Shown: positions 1 through 9,040 of the stretch, one piece after another
Position numbering within the stretch: the first letter of the stretch is position 1
Layout of the letters: every line of letters starts with the position of its first letter
Assembly: GCA_021156085.1 (NCBI GenBank)
Contig: JAJNBC010000008.1
Coordinates: 21,281-85,280, forward strand
From: Gammaproteobacteria bacterium
GTDB lineage: Bacteria; Pseudomonadota; Gammaproteobacteria; DSM-16500
DNA length: 64,000 bases
Direction of reading: 5' to 3'
Position numbers and translations under genes: made by a program
Notes under the pieces: model-generated
What the model saw: the letters and a program-made list of their open reading frames with translations, nothing else
The model's database searches: none
What the model was told of the DNA's origin: nothing

Positions 1-1992
1 AATAATTTATGAGAAGCTTGACTGCAGCCATCTGGCCATTGGCTACAGCGAGCATTAAGGGCGTTCGGCCTTCAGCATCTGCTTGATCTAAAGTAGCCAC
101 CTCCGCTTCAATCATTCTGGAGAGAGTATTGACTGAATTTGTGGCTGCTGCAAGATGAATAGGCAATTGGTGAGCTGATGTGCCATCGGGCACCCTAAGA
201 CTTGCTCCTTTTTCAAGAAGCAGATTGAGTATTACTACATTATCAACTATAGCCGCCCAATGCAGTGCTGTTCTTCCATGTGAGGCACTTTCTGCATCCT
301 GTGTAGAAGCAGTAACGAGGGTACCTTCTTTAATTAAAAATGCCACAATATTTTGTGAATTAAAACGAGCAGCACAAATTAATGGCGTTTCTTGCTGGGC
401 GTTCGGTTTTTCAACTAAAGACCGATCCGCGGCAATCAATAGCTTGACCGCTTCCAAACAACCTTTTTTAGCGGCAATATGAATCCTATTGTCGCCGCGA
501 ATAATAATTTCTTCAGATTTTTTAAGTGCTTCAACAATGTTAGGGTATTGGTAAGCCTCTTCTTCCGCCCCTAGCAGCGCTTCCAACGTAGCTGAGTGGA
601 GCTTATCAACTTTTGTCTTTAAAAAAAAATCCGCTATATTAAAGTAACCTTCATGGATTGCTAAAGAGATCGATTTTTGGCTCCAAACTTCCTCTTTTTC
701 TTTCTTTAACCACCACGGAGGGATAGTCAGACATCTTACCACCCTATACCAATAGAAAAAGTCTCGCTTGTTCATATCTCTTGCTTGACTTACGCTCTGA
801 GAGATTTCAGGTGTTTCCCCATCCTTTACCATCAAAAATAAATGCCCATTATTTTGATACTCGCTTTTATAAGCGTTCCAAAATTCTTTTTGCCATTGAG
901 CCTCTTTTCGAGAGCTAACAATAGGATACAGATAAGGAAAGTGTTGCTGAAATTTATTTTTCCAAAATAATGGCTGCTGAGTAAGAAAGGTAATAGCGAG
1001 ATCTGAGAGTGCTTTAATTACCTTACTTACCTCTCTCATTTTACTTATTTGTACCAAACTCAGATAACTATAAACATAAGCCAGCAGCTCGCGGGGTAAT
1101 TTAAAAAGAGAGAGATTATTTTCTCTAGGGAGTTCCACTTTCTCTTCCTCCCCTGGCACTACTGCAAGAGGACTCCTTCTGTGGCTTGGCAACCAAAGGG
1201 ATGTCGCAGCTTTAGGTAAGGTGAGGCACCCCATCACATTCTCTGTTGTATGTTCTTCCTCAAATATGTCCGCTTCATCTTTAATTTCAAGCTTAGCCTC
1301 ATCACCTTGCTCTTCTACCTTCGGTTGGTTCACCGGATTTTTTTCTAAATCAGAAGCTACTTGAGCTAGCTTAGAAAGAGAAGAAAGAAATGCGCGCGAT
1401 CCGTAAGAAGAAAATGATAGAAGTTGCCAAGTTATTAGTAGTGGCATTGGAAGTAAAAAGACGTTGCACAGGATGGGAATAAGGATACTCGAAATAGGAA
1501 TAACACAAAAAATTAGCAGTAGTAGAGGAAATAACAGTAGCCCTATCAACACCCAAGGATAGGCTAGTTTATCGAGTTCGAGCCAGGTATGAGATTTCAA
1601 AATTCTAATAAGATCAGGGCGCTGCCATAAAATGGCTTGGCTGGCTACGAATATTTTTAAATGGAGTTTAAAAATATTATCCTCCTGGCCTATCTGTTGT
1701 TGTAATTTTGCTTCCAACAAAGAGGCTTCTTTAAACATGGCTCTTGCTGCTTCCCCCAGAGGAGTAAGATCAGTTTCTATTTTGGCGTAAGCTAGTGCAA
1801 TAATGGCATGCATAAAGTCCCGTTCTGTGGAACTAAGATCACGCCTCTCGAGTAGAGGGGGGTAGTTTCTAAGGTCAAGATAATCAAGAGGAGTTTGACC
1901 TTTGTTATCAGGCTCATATAATAACTCTTTATTTGCTTTTATTAATACTTTAGCATTTTCTAAAGGATGAGAATAACGAAAGGCTAAGTGGA
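1..1992 (-). CDS. Ankyrin / F-box membrane protein, C-terminal part (partial, shifted frame)
   Basis: I translated this by hand: the minus-strand frame is open from about 1992 to the left edge and runs off it. In order it holds the end of an ankyrin repeat, a second ankyrin-like stretch (NKGQTPLDYL), a double hydrophobic segment at about 1560-1430 that should cross a membrane, an acidic linker, an F-box-like segment at about 1105-985 (LPRELLAYVYSYL), and at least three ankyrin repeats from about 490 to 1 (RTALHWAAIVDN, GRTPLMLAVANG). The frame continues the 1984-2397 fragment after an 8-bp duplication, so both are probably one gene. If translated alone, the first ATG is at 1813. Ankyrin plus F-box proteins are known Legionella effectors (AnkB family), where the F-box recruits host SCF ubiquitin ligase. 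Function here is inferred. Confidence 0.75.
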
Positions 1993-2397
1993 GAGGTGTT
2001 GAGGTGTTTCGCCTTTATCATTTTTTACATTGAAAAGAGCCGGATCCCTTTTAGCCAATTCTCGCAGCACATTATGATGGCGGCCCGTTGCAGCTATATG
2101 GATAAGGGTGTTTCTTTCAGGTGCAGCATTTATATTCTCTGAGAAGAGGGCCAAATCATAGTTTGCTAATTTATCGATAACAAAAACATCGTTCCTTTTT
2201 ATTGCTATTCTAGCAAGCGATTTTTTTAAAAAGGAAAAATTCTTGTTGTTTTCTATAAACTCCATCATGAGATGATTACGAATAAAAACGGGAATTTCAT
2301 GACTAATATAAAGCTGGCGTAGCTCTTCCTCAGTTTGAATACCCCTGACCCATTGAATCTTTTTTTCTAAAGATTTTTCAGGGTAAGTTCTTAGCAT
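1984..2397 (-). CDS. Ankyrin-repeat protein, N-terminal fragment cut by frameshift
   Basis: This 137-residue frame starts at an ATG at 2397 and carries one ankyrin repeat near its end (NTLIHIAATGRHHNVLREL), followed by the first residues of the next repeat, GETP. It then reads QHLST and stops. A perfect 8-bp tandem duplication at 1993-2008 causes this; removing one copy restores GETPLHLA, the ankyrin consensus, and joins the long open frame to the left. The fragment alone is unlikely to be functional. A TATAAT box lies about 50 bp upstream of the start. It is either a genuine broken or phase-variable gene, or an assembly error. Confidence 0.75.
   Translation of the reverse strand: MLRTYPEKSLEKKIQWVRGIQTEEELRQLYISHEIPVFIRNHLMMEFIENNKNFSFLKKSLARIAIKRNDVFVIDKLANYDLALFSENINAAPERNTLIHIAATGRHHNVLRELAKRDPALFNVKNDKGETPQHLST
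1993..2008. repeat. 8-bp perfect tandem duplication causing a frameshift
   Basis: The plus strand reads gaggtgtt twice in a row (1993-2000 and 2001-2008). Eight bases shift the frame by two. Deleting one unit restores an uninterrupted ankyrin repeat in the minus-strand gene. A two-copy tandem unit can be gained or lost by slippage, so a reversible switch is possible but unproven. Confidence 0.85.
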
Positions 2398-2623
2398 GGA
2401 CTCTTCTTTTTTTCTGCAGGGTTAAAAATGTTTTTTTATGATTATAATGGATTTTTATAGATAATCCTAATGCCCTCTGCAGGAATGGCTTTGGGGAAAG
2501 TGTTTATTTATTCTATTAATAATATTAAAATTAATGGGTTAATGGGTAAAAACGTTGAAGAGAGAAGTGTAGCAGTTTAGGAATAGGTGTGCTATTTAGG
2601 GATGGGGTGTAAAATTGTTTGTT

Positions 2624-4210
2624 CTAAGGCCGCTGCGGTTTTGGCTGGAGTGTGTCAGTGGCTTTTCTCACTTGTTCCTTGCCCTCAATTTTCCATATCT
2701 TACAACAATAATGAGCGATACCTAATGTTAAGAATGTGATGATACGTTTCATCAGGCGCCATGGCCATTCATCTCGAATAACATTTAATTTTTTAGCGGC
2801 ATTCGGTAGCTTTTTCCTAAAGGCAATCAGTTTTTGGGCGGATCCTTCTTCAGGCATGCTACCATGCAGGGCTTGAATTAACTTAAGTGTTTCTTCTTTT
2901 TTTGTATGTAAATCACTCTGCTTTAATGTTGTTCTTTTAAATCTGGAGGAGGCGGAGTGAATCAGGTGCTCATGATAGCGTTGGAAGCTAGCAAGGAGCC
3001 GTGTGACATTGTCTTCATTGTCTTGAATCATTTGCTTATATTCGTTAATGTTAAGTGTTACCTCCCACGTATTACCTTCTTTTTTAGTATAGTTTACAGG
3101 CAGTAAAGCCGGGTTATTTTCATATTCTTTTAACAAAGCTTGATAATCTTTATTAGTAAATGAAAACACGAGCCTTTGGTCTGAGCACTTCATTGATTGA
3201 CTTCGGATGCCGTATCTTGCTTCAAACTCATCTATCACTGCGTTTTCCCCGAGGGAAACCAATTCTAATATAAGTAAGCTACTAAAAGGTGACTCAGAAT
3301 TTGCCCCCTTCAACACATAATCTGAGAACGCTTGATGTTGAGAAGGTTTTAAATGAGCTAATTTCTTTTTTACAGGCTCTGCTAACACTGCCTCGTTGTC
3401 GCCTTGCAAATCAAGGAGTTCCCTAAAAAATTCTGAGGGATTTTGCTGGGCTTTTATTCGATCAGCCAGAATTTCAACTACGTCTTGCCGGAGCTGTAAA
3501 TCCTTCAATTGAAAACATTGTCTTGTAAAAGGATTACTTACCCTGCCATCTCGTTCGGGAATTAATTTTAGGATTTCTTCACATAAATCAAAAACCACCT
3601 CGGCGCTATCTGGAAAAGAGACGGGGATGAGAGGGAGGCTCGCTACGAGAGGTGCTTGAAAAGTACTTCCTATTTTTTCTGCCTCCTCCTGTTTCAGATC
3701 AGATAAAAGAGGATTTAATTTCGCTCTTGCTTGGCAAGCATACTCATGCAGATCCGGTAATTTCTCCACAAAATGGGGTTTAAAAAAATTCCACACCTCG
3801 ACATTTGTGGGCGCTAAAACAAATTCCCAACAGGGGACTTGTAAATGGTGGTTATCTTCTTCTACATTTACCGTTACCCTAAAGCATCGCGCAACATACT
3901 TCCCTGCAAAGTGTTCGTTTGTCATTTGTTTAAATCGAGCTTGCTCCCGCTCAGTGGGAGGATTTCTACTGCTTTCTTGTATGCGAAGGCATCCATTTTT
4001 TTCCTCTACCTGATAACAGCGGCCTATTGAATATTTTGGCGAAGAGAGAAGCTGTTTTATTTGAGCCACAGAAAAAGAATGGGCTGCACGAGGAGATCGG
4101 GGGGGAAGAATGTAGGGAATGTAGGGGATGACTCTCTCCTCCCTTATCCTTTCTCTTATCAGCAGGACGTATAGATTTCTTAATAATGGCTGGCTATCAT
4201 GGAGGGGCAT
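2624..4210 (-). CDS. Unknown 528-aa protein, candidate secreted effector
   Basis: I do not recognise the family. The protein is mostly soluble and alpha/beta in character, with one hydrophobic, Cys-containing stretch near the C-terminus at about residues 482-505. At about residues 340-395 it holds a strand-helix-strand pattern (RLVFSFTNKDYQALLKEY, then WEVTLNINEYKQMI) that resembles segments in the 476-, 1076- and 1359-aa class of unknown proteins in this window. A promoter with an embedded perfect palindrome lies directly upstream. It is monocistronic, downstream of ETF-QO on the same strand. An effector role is inferred only from the neighbourhood. Confidence 0.7.
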   Translation of the reverse strand: MPLHDSQPLLRNLYVLLIRERIREERVIPYIPYILPPRSPRAAHSFSVAQIKQLLSSPKYSIGRCYQVEEKNGCLRIQESSRNPPTEREQARFKQMTNEHFAGKYVARCFRVTVNVEEDNHHLQVPCWEFVLAPTNVEVWNFFKPHFVEKLPDLHEYACQARAKLNPLLSDLKQEEAEKIGSTFQAPLVASLPLIPVSFPDSAEVVFDLCEEILKLIPERDGRVSNPFTRQCFQLKDLQLRQDVVEILADRIKAQQNPSEFFRELLDLQGDNEAVLAEPVKKKLAHLKPSQHQAFSDYVLKGANSESPFSSLLILELVSLGENAVIDEFEARYGIRSQSMKCSDQRLVFSFTNKDYQALLKEYENNPALLPVNYTKKEGNTWEVTLNINEYKQMIQDNEDNVTRLLASFQRYHEHLIHSASSRFKRTTLKQSDLHTKKEETLKLIQALHGSMPEEGSAQKLIAFRKKLPNAAKKLNVIRDEWPWRLMKRIITFLTLGIAHYCCKIWKIEGKEQVRKATDTLQPKPQRP

Positions 4211-4241
4211 AGTTAATAATGTATTTATAAGTAAAGAAAAA

Positions 4242-4271
4242 AGTATAACTCATAAACTGTACAGTTTTCAA
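4242..4271 (-). promoter_or_regulatory. Sigma70-like promoter with a 14-bp palindrome
   Basis: On the minus strand TTGAAA (4271-4266) and TATACT (4247-4242) are 18 bp apart, upstream of the gene starting at 4210. The perfect palindrome AAACTGTACAGTTT at 4254-4267 fills most of the spacer and overlaps the -35 box, where a dimeric repressor could bind. It is not the gammaproteobacterial LexA box, which has eight bases between CTGT and ACAG. Confidence 0.5.
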
Positions 4272-4329
4272 GAAATCTTCTAAACAGGAGATAAGCCCTT
4301 GATTGCGTGGCAATTAGAGAACATCTTCC

Positions 4330-5916
4330 TCACATTTCCCCGTACTGCGGCCCGCTCCCTCCCGCTGGGGCCGTCCACTTAATATTTTGGCTCGGATCTT
4401 TAATATCACAAGCTTTGCAATGAATACAATTCGCCGCATTGATTTGTAACTTAGGTTGGTTATTCTCCTCATAGATAATTTCGTACACCCCGGCCGGGCA
4501 ATAACGTTGCTCCGGAGAATCAAATAATTTCAAATTAACCTCTCTAGGCGTAATATTATTTTTTAATAATAAATGGCAAGGTTGATTTTCAGCATACTGT
4601 ATATTGCTTAAGAAAACAGAACTCATTAAATCAAAAGTGATTTTGTGATCGTGTTTAGGGTAAGTTATTTTTTTAGAGTTGGCAGCGAGTTGTAATTGAG
4701 TGTGGTCAGCAAGATTGGAAAATGTCCACGGTGCATGACCACGAAAAAGATAGGTGTCTATCGCAGCATAGGCCAATCCTTTCCATAATCCCCATTGCAT
4801 GGCAGGACGAATGTTGCGTGCAGTATACAATTCTAATCCTACCCAACTTTTTTTTAATTTCTCGGAATAAGTGGGACATTCCCGTGGGGATAAGGGCAAC
4901 AGATTTTCTGCAGCAATCATGCCTGATTTCATCGCTGTATGAATGCCTTTGATTTTAGGCACATTTAAAAACCCCGCGCCACAACCCACAATGACACCAC
5001 CAGGAAAAGATAAATGGGGTATAGCTTGCCACCCACCTTCATTCAATGCGCGTGCGCCATAGGTGAGGCGTTTTCCATTTTCTAAAAAAGGCCGAATGGC
5101 CGGGTGTGTTTTAAAGCGTTGAAATTCTTCATAAGGATTTAAATAAGGGTTTGGATAATCTAAGCCAATGACAAAACCGATGGCCATCTTATTTTTCTCA
5201 AAATGATAAATGAATGAACCGCCATAAGTTTGATTATCGAGGGGCCAGCCCACCGAGTGCATGACTAAGCCGGATTGATGTTTTTCTGCTGGAATTTCCC
5301 ATAATTCTTTTATTCCTAATGCATACGTTTGCGGGCCGCAAGCTTGACGTAATTGAAATTTCTCAAACAACATTTGTGTCAATGATCCACGACAACCTTC
5401 AGAAAAAATAGTTTGTTTGGCTGTGAGTCTCATGCCTGGTTGATATTGTTCTGTCGGCTGTCCGTATTTATCTATTCCTTTCTCCCCTGTGATGATGCCG
5501 CCAACACGATGATCCTCGTAAATAATATCTGTGGCTGCAAAACCGGGGAAAATATGTACCCCTAAATTTTCTGCTTGTTTGCCTAGCCAACGACAGAATT
5601 TTCCCAGGCTAATGATATAATTGCCTTTGTTTTTCATAGGGCGAGGGGTAGGAAGAGGGAAAGATTTTTTTTCAGTCAAGAATAAAAAGGTGTCCCCTGT
5701 CACCATCGTCTCTAAAGGCGCTTTTTTTTGTTGCCAATCGGGGATTAACTCATCGAGGGCACGTGTTTCCAAAACAGCGCCGGATAAGCTATGGGCGCCA
5801 ATCTCAGCGCCTTTTTCTAATACGCAAATAGAAAGTTGATTATTCAATTGTGCGAGACGAATAGCCGCAGCTAACCCCGCTGGGCCTGCACCCACAATAA
5901 TAATATCAAATTCCAT
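4330..5916 (-). CDS. Electron transfer flavoprotein-ubiquinone oxidoreductase (ETF-QO)
   Basis: This inner-membrane-associated flavoprotein takes electrons from reduced ETF, made by acyl-CoA and other dehydrogenases, and passes them to ubiquinone. The N-terminus has the dinucleotide-binding motif GAGPAGLAAA, followed by the family block EIGAHSLSGAV. The C-terminus is the ferredoxin-like [4Fe-4S] domain with CPAGVYEI and CIHCKACDIKDPSQNI, diagnostic of ETF-QO. I chose the ATG at 5916 (528 aa, the usual length). The frame extends to 6078, but the extra 54 residues lie before the flavin fold and would overlap the divergent gene at 6070; AGGACGG precedes the chosen start. No etfA or etfB is in the window. 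Confidence 0.95.
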   Translation of the reverse strand: MEFDIIIVGAGPAGLAAAIRLAQLNNQLSICVLEKGAEIGAHSLSGAVLETRALDELIPDWQQKKAPLETMVTGDTFLFLTEKKSFPLPTPRPMKNKGNYIISLGKFCRWLGKQAENLGVHIFPGFAATDIIYEDHRVGGIITGEKGIDKYGQPTEQYQPGMRLTAKQTIFSEGCRGSLTQMLFEKFQLRQACGPQTYALGIKELWEIPAEKHQSGLVMHSVGWPLDNQTYGGSFIYHFEKNKMAIGFVIGLDYPNPYLNPYEEFQRFKTHPAIRPFLENGKRLTYGARALNEGGWQAIPHLSFPGGVIVGCGAGFLNVPKIKGIHTAMKSGMIAAENLLPLSPRECPTYSEKLKKSWVGLELYTARNIRPAMQWGLWKGLAYAAIDTYLFRGHAPWTFSNLADHTQLQLAANSKKITYPKHDHKITFDLMSSVFLSNIQYAENQPCHLLLKNNITPREVNLKLFDSPEQRYCPAGVYEIIYEENNQPKLQINAANCIHCKACDIKDPSQNIKWTAPAGGSGPQYGEM

Positions 5917-6069
5917 GATATGGTCCGTCCTGTCTTTCGTTGCTGGATGGCTTAGGAGGTAACTATTTACTAATTCTTCCCTATAGGCATTGTAGCGGAT
6001 ATTCGTACTCAAGTTGAAGAGTAAAGAAAGATAGGTTATTATTTTTGTAAATAAGCCAGGAGAGAGAGT

Positions 6070-6573
6070 ATGCGCCATTCTACCTTTTTAATCGCCATTT
6101 TTACACTTATTTTATCTTCAAGCTGTCTAGCAAAAATCATCAAGCTTTATGAAAAACCTGCATCCGATGCAAAAGTCCTTGCTACACTTGATTTAGATAA
6201 GCCCACTACCCTCACCATTATAGATAAAGATAAAGAATGGACTTCTATTGTTGATCCTACTATAGAACGAAAAAATGCGCGCATTGTGTGGATCAAAACT
6301 ATCGATTTGCCCACTAATAACTATACGTTCACTCACACGATGGTAGATACGGGCCAGGGGCCGCATGGCTATGTTATGCAATATGGCGTGCCCAAACCTC
6401 TGACTGCAGAGCAAGCCGCTGCATTAACCAAACAAATACAGTTACAGCAACAGGCCATTGCAAATTACTTTTCACAATTGACTAAAAATATCTTCCAACA
6501 AACGCCGCAGATGGATATGAATTATCCATTTATTATCCCCGTGGTGGTGATGCCGGAGAAGGGTAATAAATAG
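6070..6573 (+). CDS. Secreted SH3-like domain protein
   Basis: The first 20 or so residues form a Sec signal peptide ending near SSSCLA. Residues about 22-95 look like a bacterial SH3-like fold (IKLYEKPASDAKVLATL, then a WTSIVD strand and VWIKTID), a pattern common in envelope proteins that bind peptidoglycan or peptides. The C-terminal half is Gln-rich and probably helical. AGGAGAG sits seven bases before the ATG. It is divergent from ETF-QO and looks monocistronic. Substrate and partner are not evident. Confidence 0.7.
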   Translation: MRHSTFLIAIFTLILSSSCLAKIIKLYEKPASDAKVLATLDLDKPTTLTIIDKDKEWTSIVDPTIERKNARIVWIKTIDLPTNNYTFTHTMVDTGQGPHGYVMQYGVPKPLTAEQAAALTKQIQLQQQAIANYFSQLTKNIFQQTPQMDMNYPFIIPVVVMPEKGNK

Positions 6574-6693
6574 GAGGGCAACTGGCTGACAGCCCGTAGC
6601 TGATTTAGTCTCATGCGAAGGGGTTATTTCTTTACATCGTCGAAAAGCCAGCGACTCAGACATCAATACAGTTCAGTATGTGCCCAATAGGCA

Positions 6694-6722
6694 TTGTTTG
6701 GGAGATGAAAAATCTCTATAAT
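6694..6722 (+). promoter_or_regulatory. Sigma70-like promoter for the gene at 6793
   Basis: TTGTTT (6694-6699) and TATAAT (6717-6722) are 17 bp apart, about 70 bp upstream of the start codon. The -10 box is a perfect consensus. Confidence 0.6.
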
Positions 6723-6792
6723 GCGCAGGTGCTCGGCACAACTTCCTTTTTCTTGTGTGTTCTTACAAAGCTTCTTTTAGAGGAAAAATATT

Positions 6793-7884
6793 ATGCCAAT
6801 GAGCCACATGCCTATTACAAAAGTTGTTTTGGCTGGTTCTCGGCGTGATTATCCGCAAGAAGAACGAAAAGAAGGAATACTATATTTCGTAATCCATCAA
6901 GAAACCTACCAGCTGAGATTTAGCATTAAATGGCCTGATACTTATCGCTCTTTGGGCTTTGGCCAAGCAGATCTTCCGAATCGCGAATGGGTCCTAATGC
7001 ACAGACACTTGACCATCGAGGATTTACTTCCAAGTAATAAAGAGATCATGGTCGGGGAAGAGTATCCTATTGATTTTTTTAAGCCTGCCATGCGGGATTG
7101 TATAGAGATTATAGAATCATACCTCAATGCTATGCAGCAATGCATAGAAGCGAAAAAAGCAAGACTGGCAGGTGATGATCATCTACCACGTGTGGTACCG
7201 CCGGGAGAAGCAATAAGAGATCCTTTCGAGGAGTTAATGCAAGCCCAAAAAGATAGGGAAGCGCGTGCCCTACAGGAAAGAAAGAAAATCATAGAAGATT
7301 TTTTCACGTTGGAGGAAGCACGGAACATCCAACGTTTTTTTGGCGGGGAAATGCTGGACTCTATTAAAAAACTAAGAATGGTCATGTTTAAAGGTAAGAG
7401 GATCGCTGCCAAAGAAAAGCTTGATTTCGAAGAGAGTGCAGAGGATGACATAGCAAAATTTGCGAACTTAATAACAGCATTAAAAGCAACTCCTGCTGGG
7501 CCCATGAGACGAGAGATAGCTAAAGATAATCCCGCGTTGCAGAAAATTGCAGCTGCAGCTTTGCAGCTGGGGGCACAGATAACGAAGAACTCGCCTATTA
7601 AAGGCAGCGAGGCTTTGTTATTTCTAGGATGTACTGTTGTAAGTTTTATCTTAGTTGCTATACCGTGGGTGGCAGGGGGGGTAGTTTTAGGAAAAGGAGT
7701 GATAGGGGGCGTTATGGGTATAACGATAGGAGGGAGTTTAGGAGTGTGCGTGGGTGGACGGATGGGGTTTTTTGTGAGTTCTAGAGTTGCTCATGCAGTG
7801 ACTAACCGGATCCCGAGCTATGCTAAGCAAAAGTATTCCGCGCGCATAGAGAAGGAGATAGTAGGAAGAGTGCTAGGTTCATAA
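6793..7884 (+). CDS. Unknown membrane-tailed protein, paralogue of 58946-59983
   Basis: I do not know the family, but the 345-aa product at 58946 is a clear paralogue. Shared features are a start of the type PITKVVLAG / PITQVVCIG, the central block EEARNIQRFFGGEM / EEEKKIKEFFGRLM, then MFKGKRI / LFKGRLI, and an almost identical LITALKATP / LVTALKATP. Both end in a Gly/Val-rich hydrophobic region (residues about 275-332 here) that could be two membrane passes or a membrane-inserting hairpin, followed by a short basic tail. SD-like AGAGGAAAA precedes the ATG. It overlaps the convergent response regulator by 6 bp. A host-membrane-targeted effector is one possibility. Confidence 0.7.
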   Translation: MPMSHMPITKVVLAGSRRDYPQEERKEGILYFVIHQETYQLRFSIKWPDTYRSLGFGQADLPNREWVLMHRHLTIEDLLPSNKEIMVGEEYPIDFFKPAMRDCIEIIESYLNAMQQCIEAKKARLAGDDHLPRVVPPGEAIRDPFEELMQAQKDREARALQERKKIIEDFFTLEEARNIQRFFGGEMLDSIKKLRMVMFKGKRIAAKEKLDFEESAEDDIAKFANLITALKATPAGPMRREIAKDNPALQKIAAAALQLGAQITKNSPIKGSEALLFLGCTVVSFILVAIPWVAGGVVLGKGVIGGVMGITIGGSLGVCVGGRMGFFVSSRVAHAVTNRIPSYAKQKYSARIEKEIVGRVLGS

Positions 7885-8508
7885 ATTTAATAAATTCCAC
7901 TTATTAGCCAGTAGTACTAACTGAACATCATTATGGCAACGTAACTTTTTTAATATTTGATGACGATAACCAATGATTGTGGTGATATCAATAAAAAATA
8001 GTTTTGCAATACTTTGAACAGATTGTCCTTGTATAAGCATCTGTGCTATTTGAAATTCGCGTAATGATAGCGCATCAAAAGTCAGGCTGTGATTATTGCG
8101 TTTTCCTTTTTGTCTTTCAACAACAGGCATCAAATAATTTTTTCCGGTGGCGATGATGCGCAGCGCGTGAGTGATGTTATCGGCGGAGCTGTTTTTGCTT
8201 ATATAGCTGAATGCGCCTGCCTCAATCAAACGTGAAGGATGGGTGGCCGTGCTTATTATGATAATTTTAATAGATTGATTGAATAGCGCTATTTTTTTAA
8301 TTATTTCGATGTTATCGATATTTGATAGCTGAACATCCATGAAAACAAGTTGAGGTTTAAGTGTCTTCACTAATGAAAAAGCTTCAAGCGCACGCGTTGC
8401 TTCACCAATGACTTTGATTTTGGGAATGGATTCAAGAATACTTTTTAGCCCCATACGGGCAATAGGATTGTCAACTAGCACTGCAGTTGTCAACGTGTGT
8501 CTCCTCAT
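7879..8508 (-). CDS. NarL/FixJ-family response regulator (REC + LuxR-type HTH)
   Basis: The receiver domain spans residues 1-120, with the phospho-acceptor Asp58 in LVFMDVQ and the conserved Lys105 in YISKNSS. A LuxR-type helix-turn-helix follows at about residues 145-205 (LSLREFQIAQMLIQGQSVQSIA). The architecture and length (209 aa) match the GacA/UvrY/LetA class that controls infection-phase switching in Legionella and Coxiella, but I cannot assign orthology from sequence alone. The acidic pocket near the N-terminus shows one Asp (LVDN) rather than the usual pair. The HTH is somewhat unusual, with ITTIIGYRHQIL where VSTHR is common. No cognate kinase is adjacent. Confidence 0.88.
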   Translation of the reverse strand: MRRHTLTTAVLVDNPIARMGLKSILESIPKIKVIGEATRALEAFSLVKTLKPQLVFMDVQLSNIDNIEIIKKIALFNQSIKIIIISTATHPSRLIEAGAFSYISKNSSADNITHALRIIATGKNYLMPVVERQKGKRNNHSLTFDALSLREFQIAQMLIQGQSVQSIAKLFFIDITTIIGYRHQILKKLRCHNDVQLVLLANKWNLLNL

Positions 8509-9040
8509 CCCTTCCGTTTTTAAAGGCTATCAATTTGAATGTCACTATGATGGCATAAATGAATGAAATAGTTCTAGTCATTCCTGCGATTATTCGCTAT
8601 CAACTTATGTAAGACACAATACTGACATAATGTGTGTATACTAACCTTCGAATTAGGTGTAACATAGAGTACGTTGAGAAGCCGAACCTAAAACCTAAAG
8701 AATCTGTATGTATAAAAATATCGAATACAGCTTTACACAGTACATACCTCGCAGAACGAAGAGAATAGGGGTGGCGCTTTTAGAGGGTCTGTTGGCAATG
8801 CGCTAGGCCGAGATGAAACGCTTTGATTTTTGAGCACCGAAATGCAGTTGACATGAAAGTCAATGAGCATCGGAGCGCAGAAAATCAAAGTGTTACAGCC
8901 GGCGTAGTAGAATTGCCAACAGATCCTAATAAAAAGAGCTGAAAAAATATTTAATTTAACCCAGATTAGCTACAACTCGTGTGGAAAGAGCCTAGCTGAA
9001 AAATAGAAGTGCGGCAGCTAAACTTTCTTCATCATCGAGC
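8509..9040. other. Intergenic region with one palindromic element
   Basis: The stretch between the response regulator and the first S24-like gene holds palindromic element copy A (8784-8926). I see no convincing gene or RNA in the rest. The frame of the next gene is open back to about 8996, so the lost head of that gene may have lain here. Confidence 0.6.
8784..8926 (-). mobile_element. 144-bp palindromic MITE-like element, copy A
   Basis: The ends are near-perfect inverted repeats (left ggtctgttggcaat, right attgccaacagatcc). The interior is an imperfect palindrome containing the aaaatcaaag / ctttgattttt arms. This copy has G/C where most other ends have A/T (gttggcaat and attgccaac), so both arms changed together and pairing was kept. 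A TA dinucleotide flanks each end. It has no coding capacity. Confidence 0.8.

Noticed and set aside
4314..4523. 69-residue frame overlapping the end of the ETF-QO gene
   Set aside because: It lies in another frame of the well-conserved ferredoxin domain and has no independent support.
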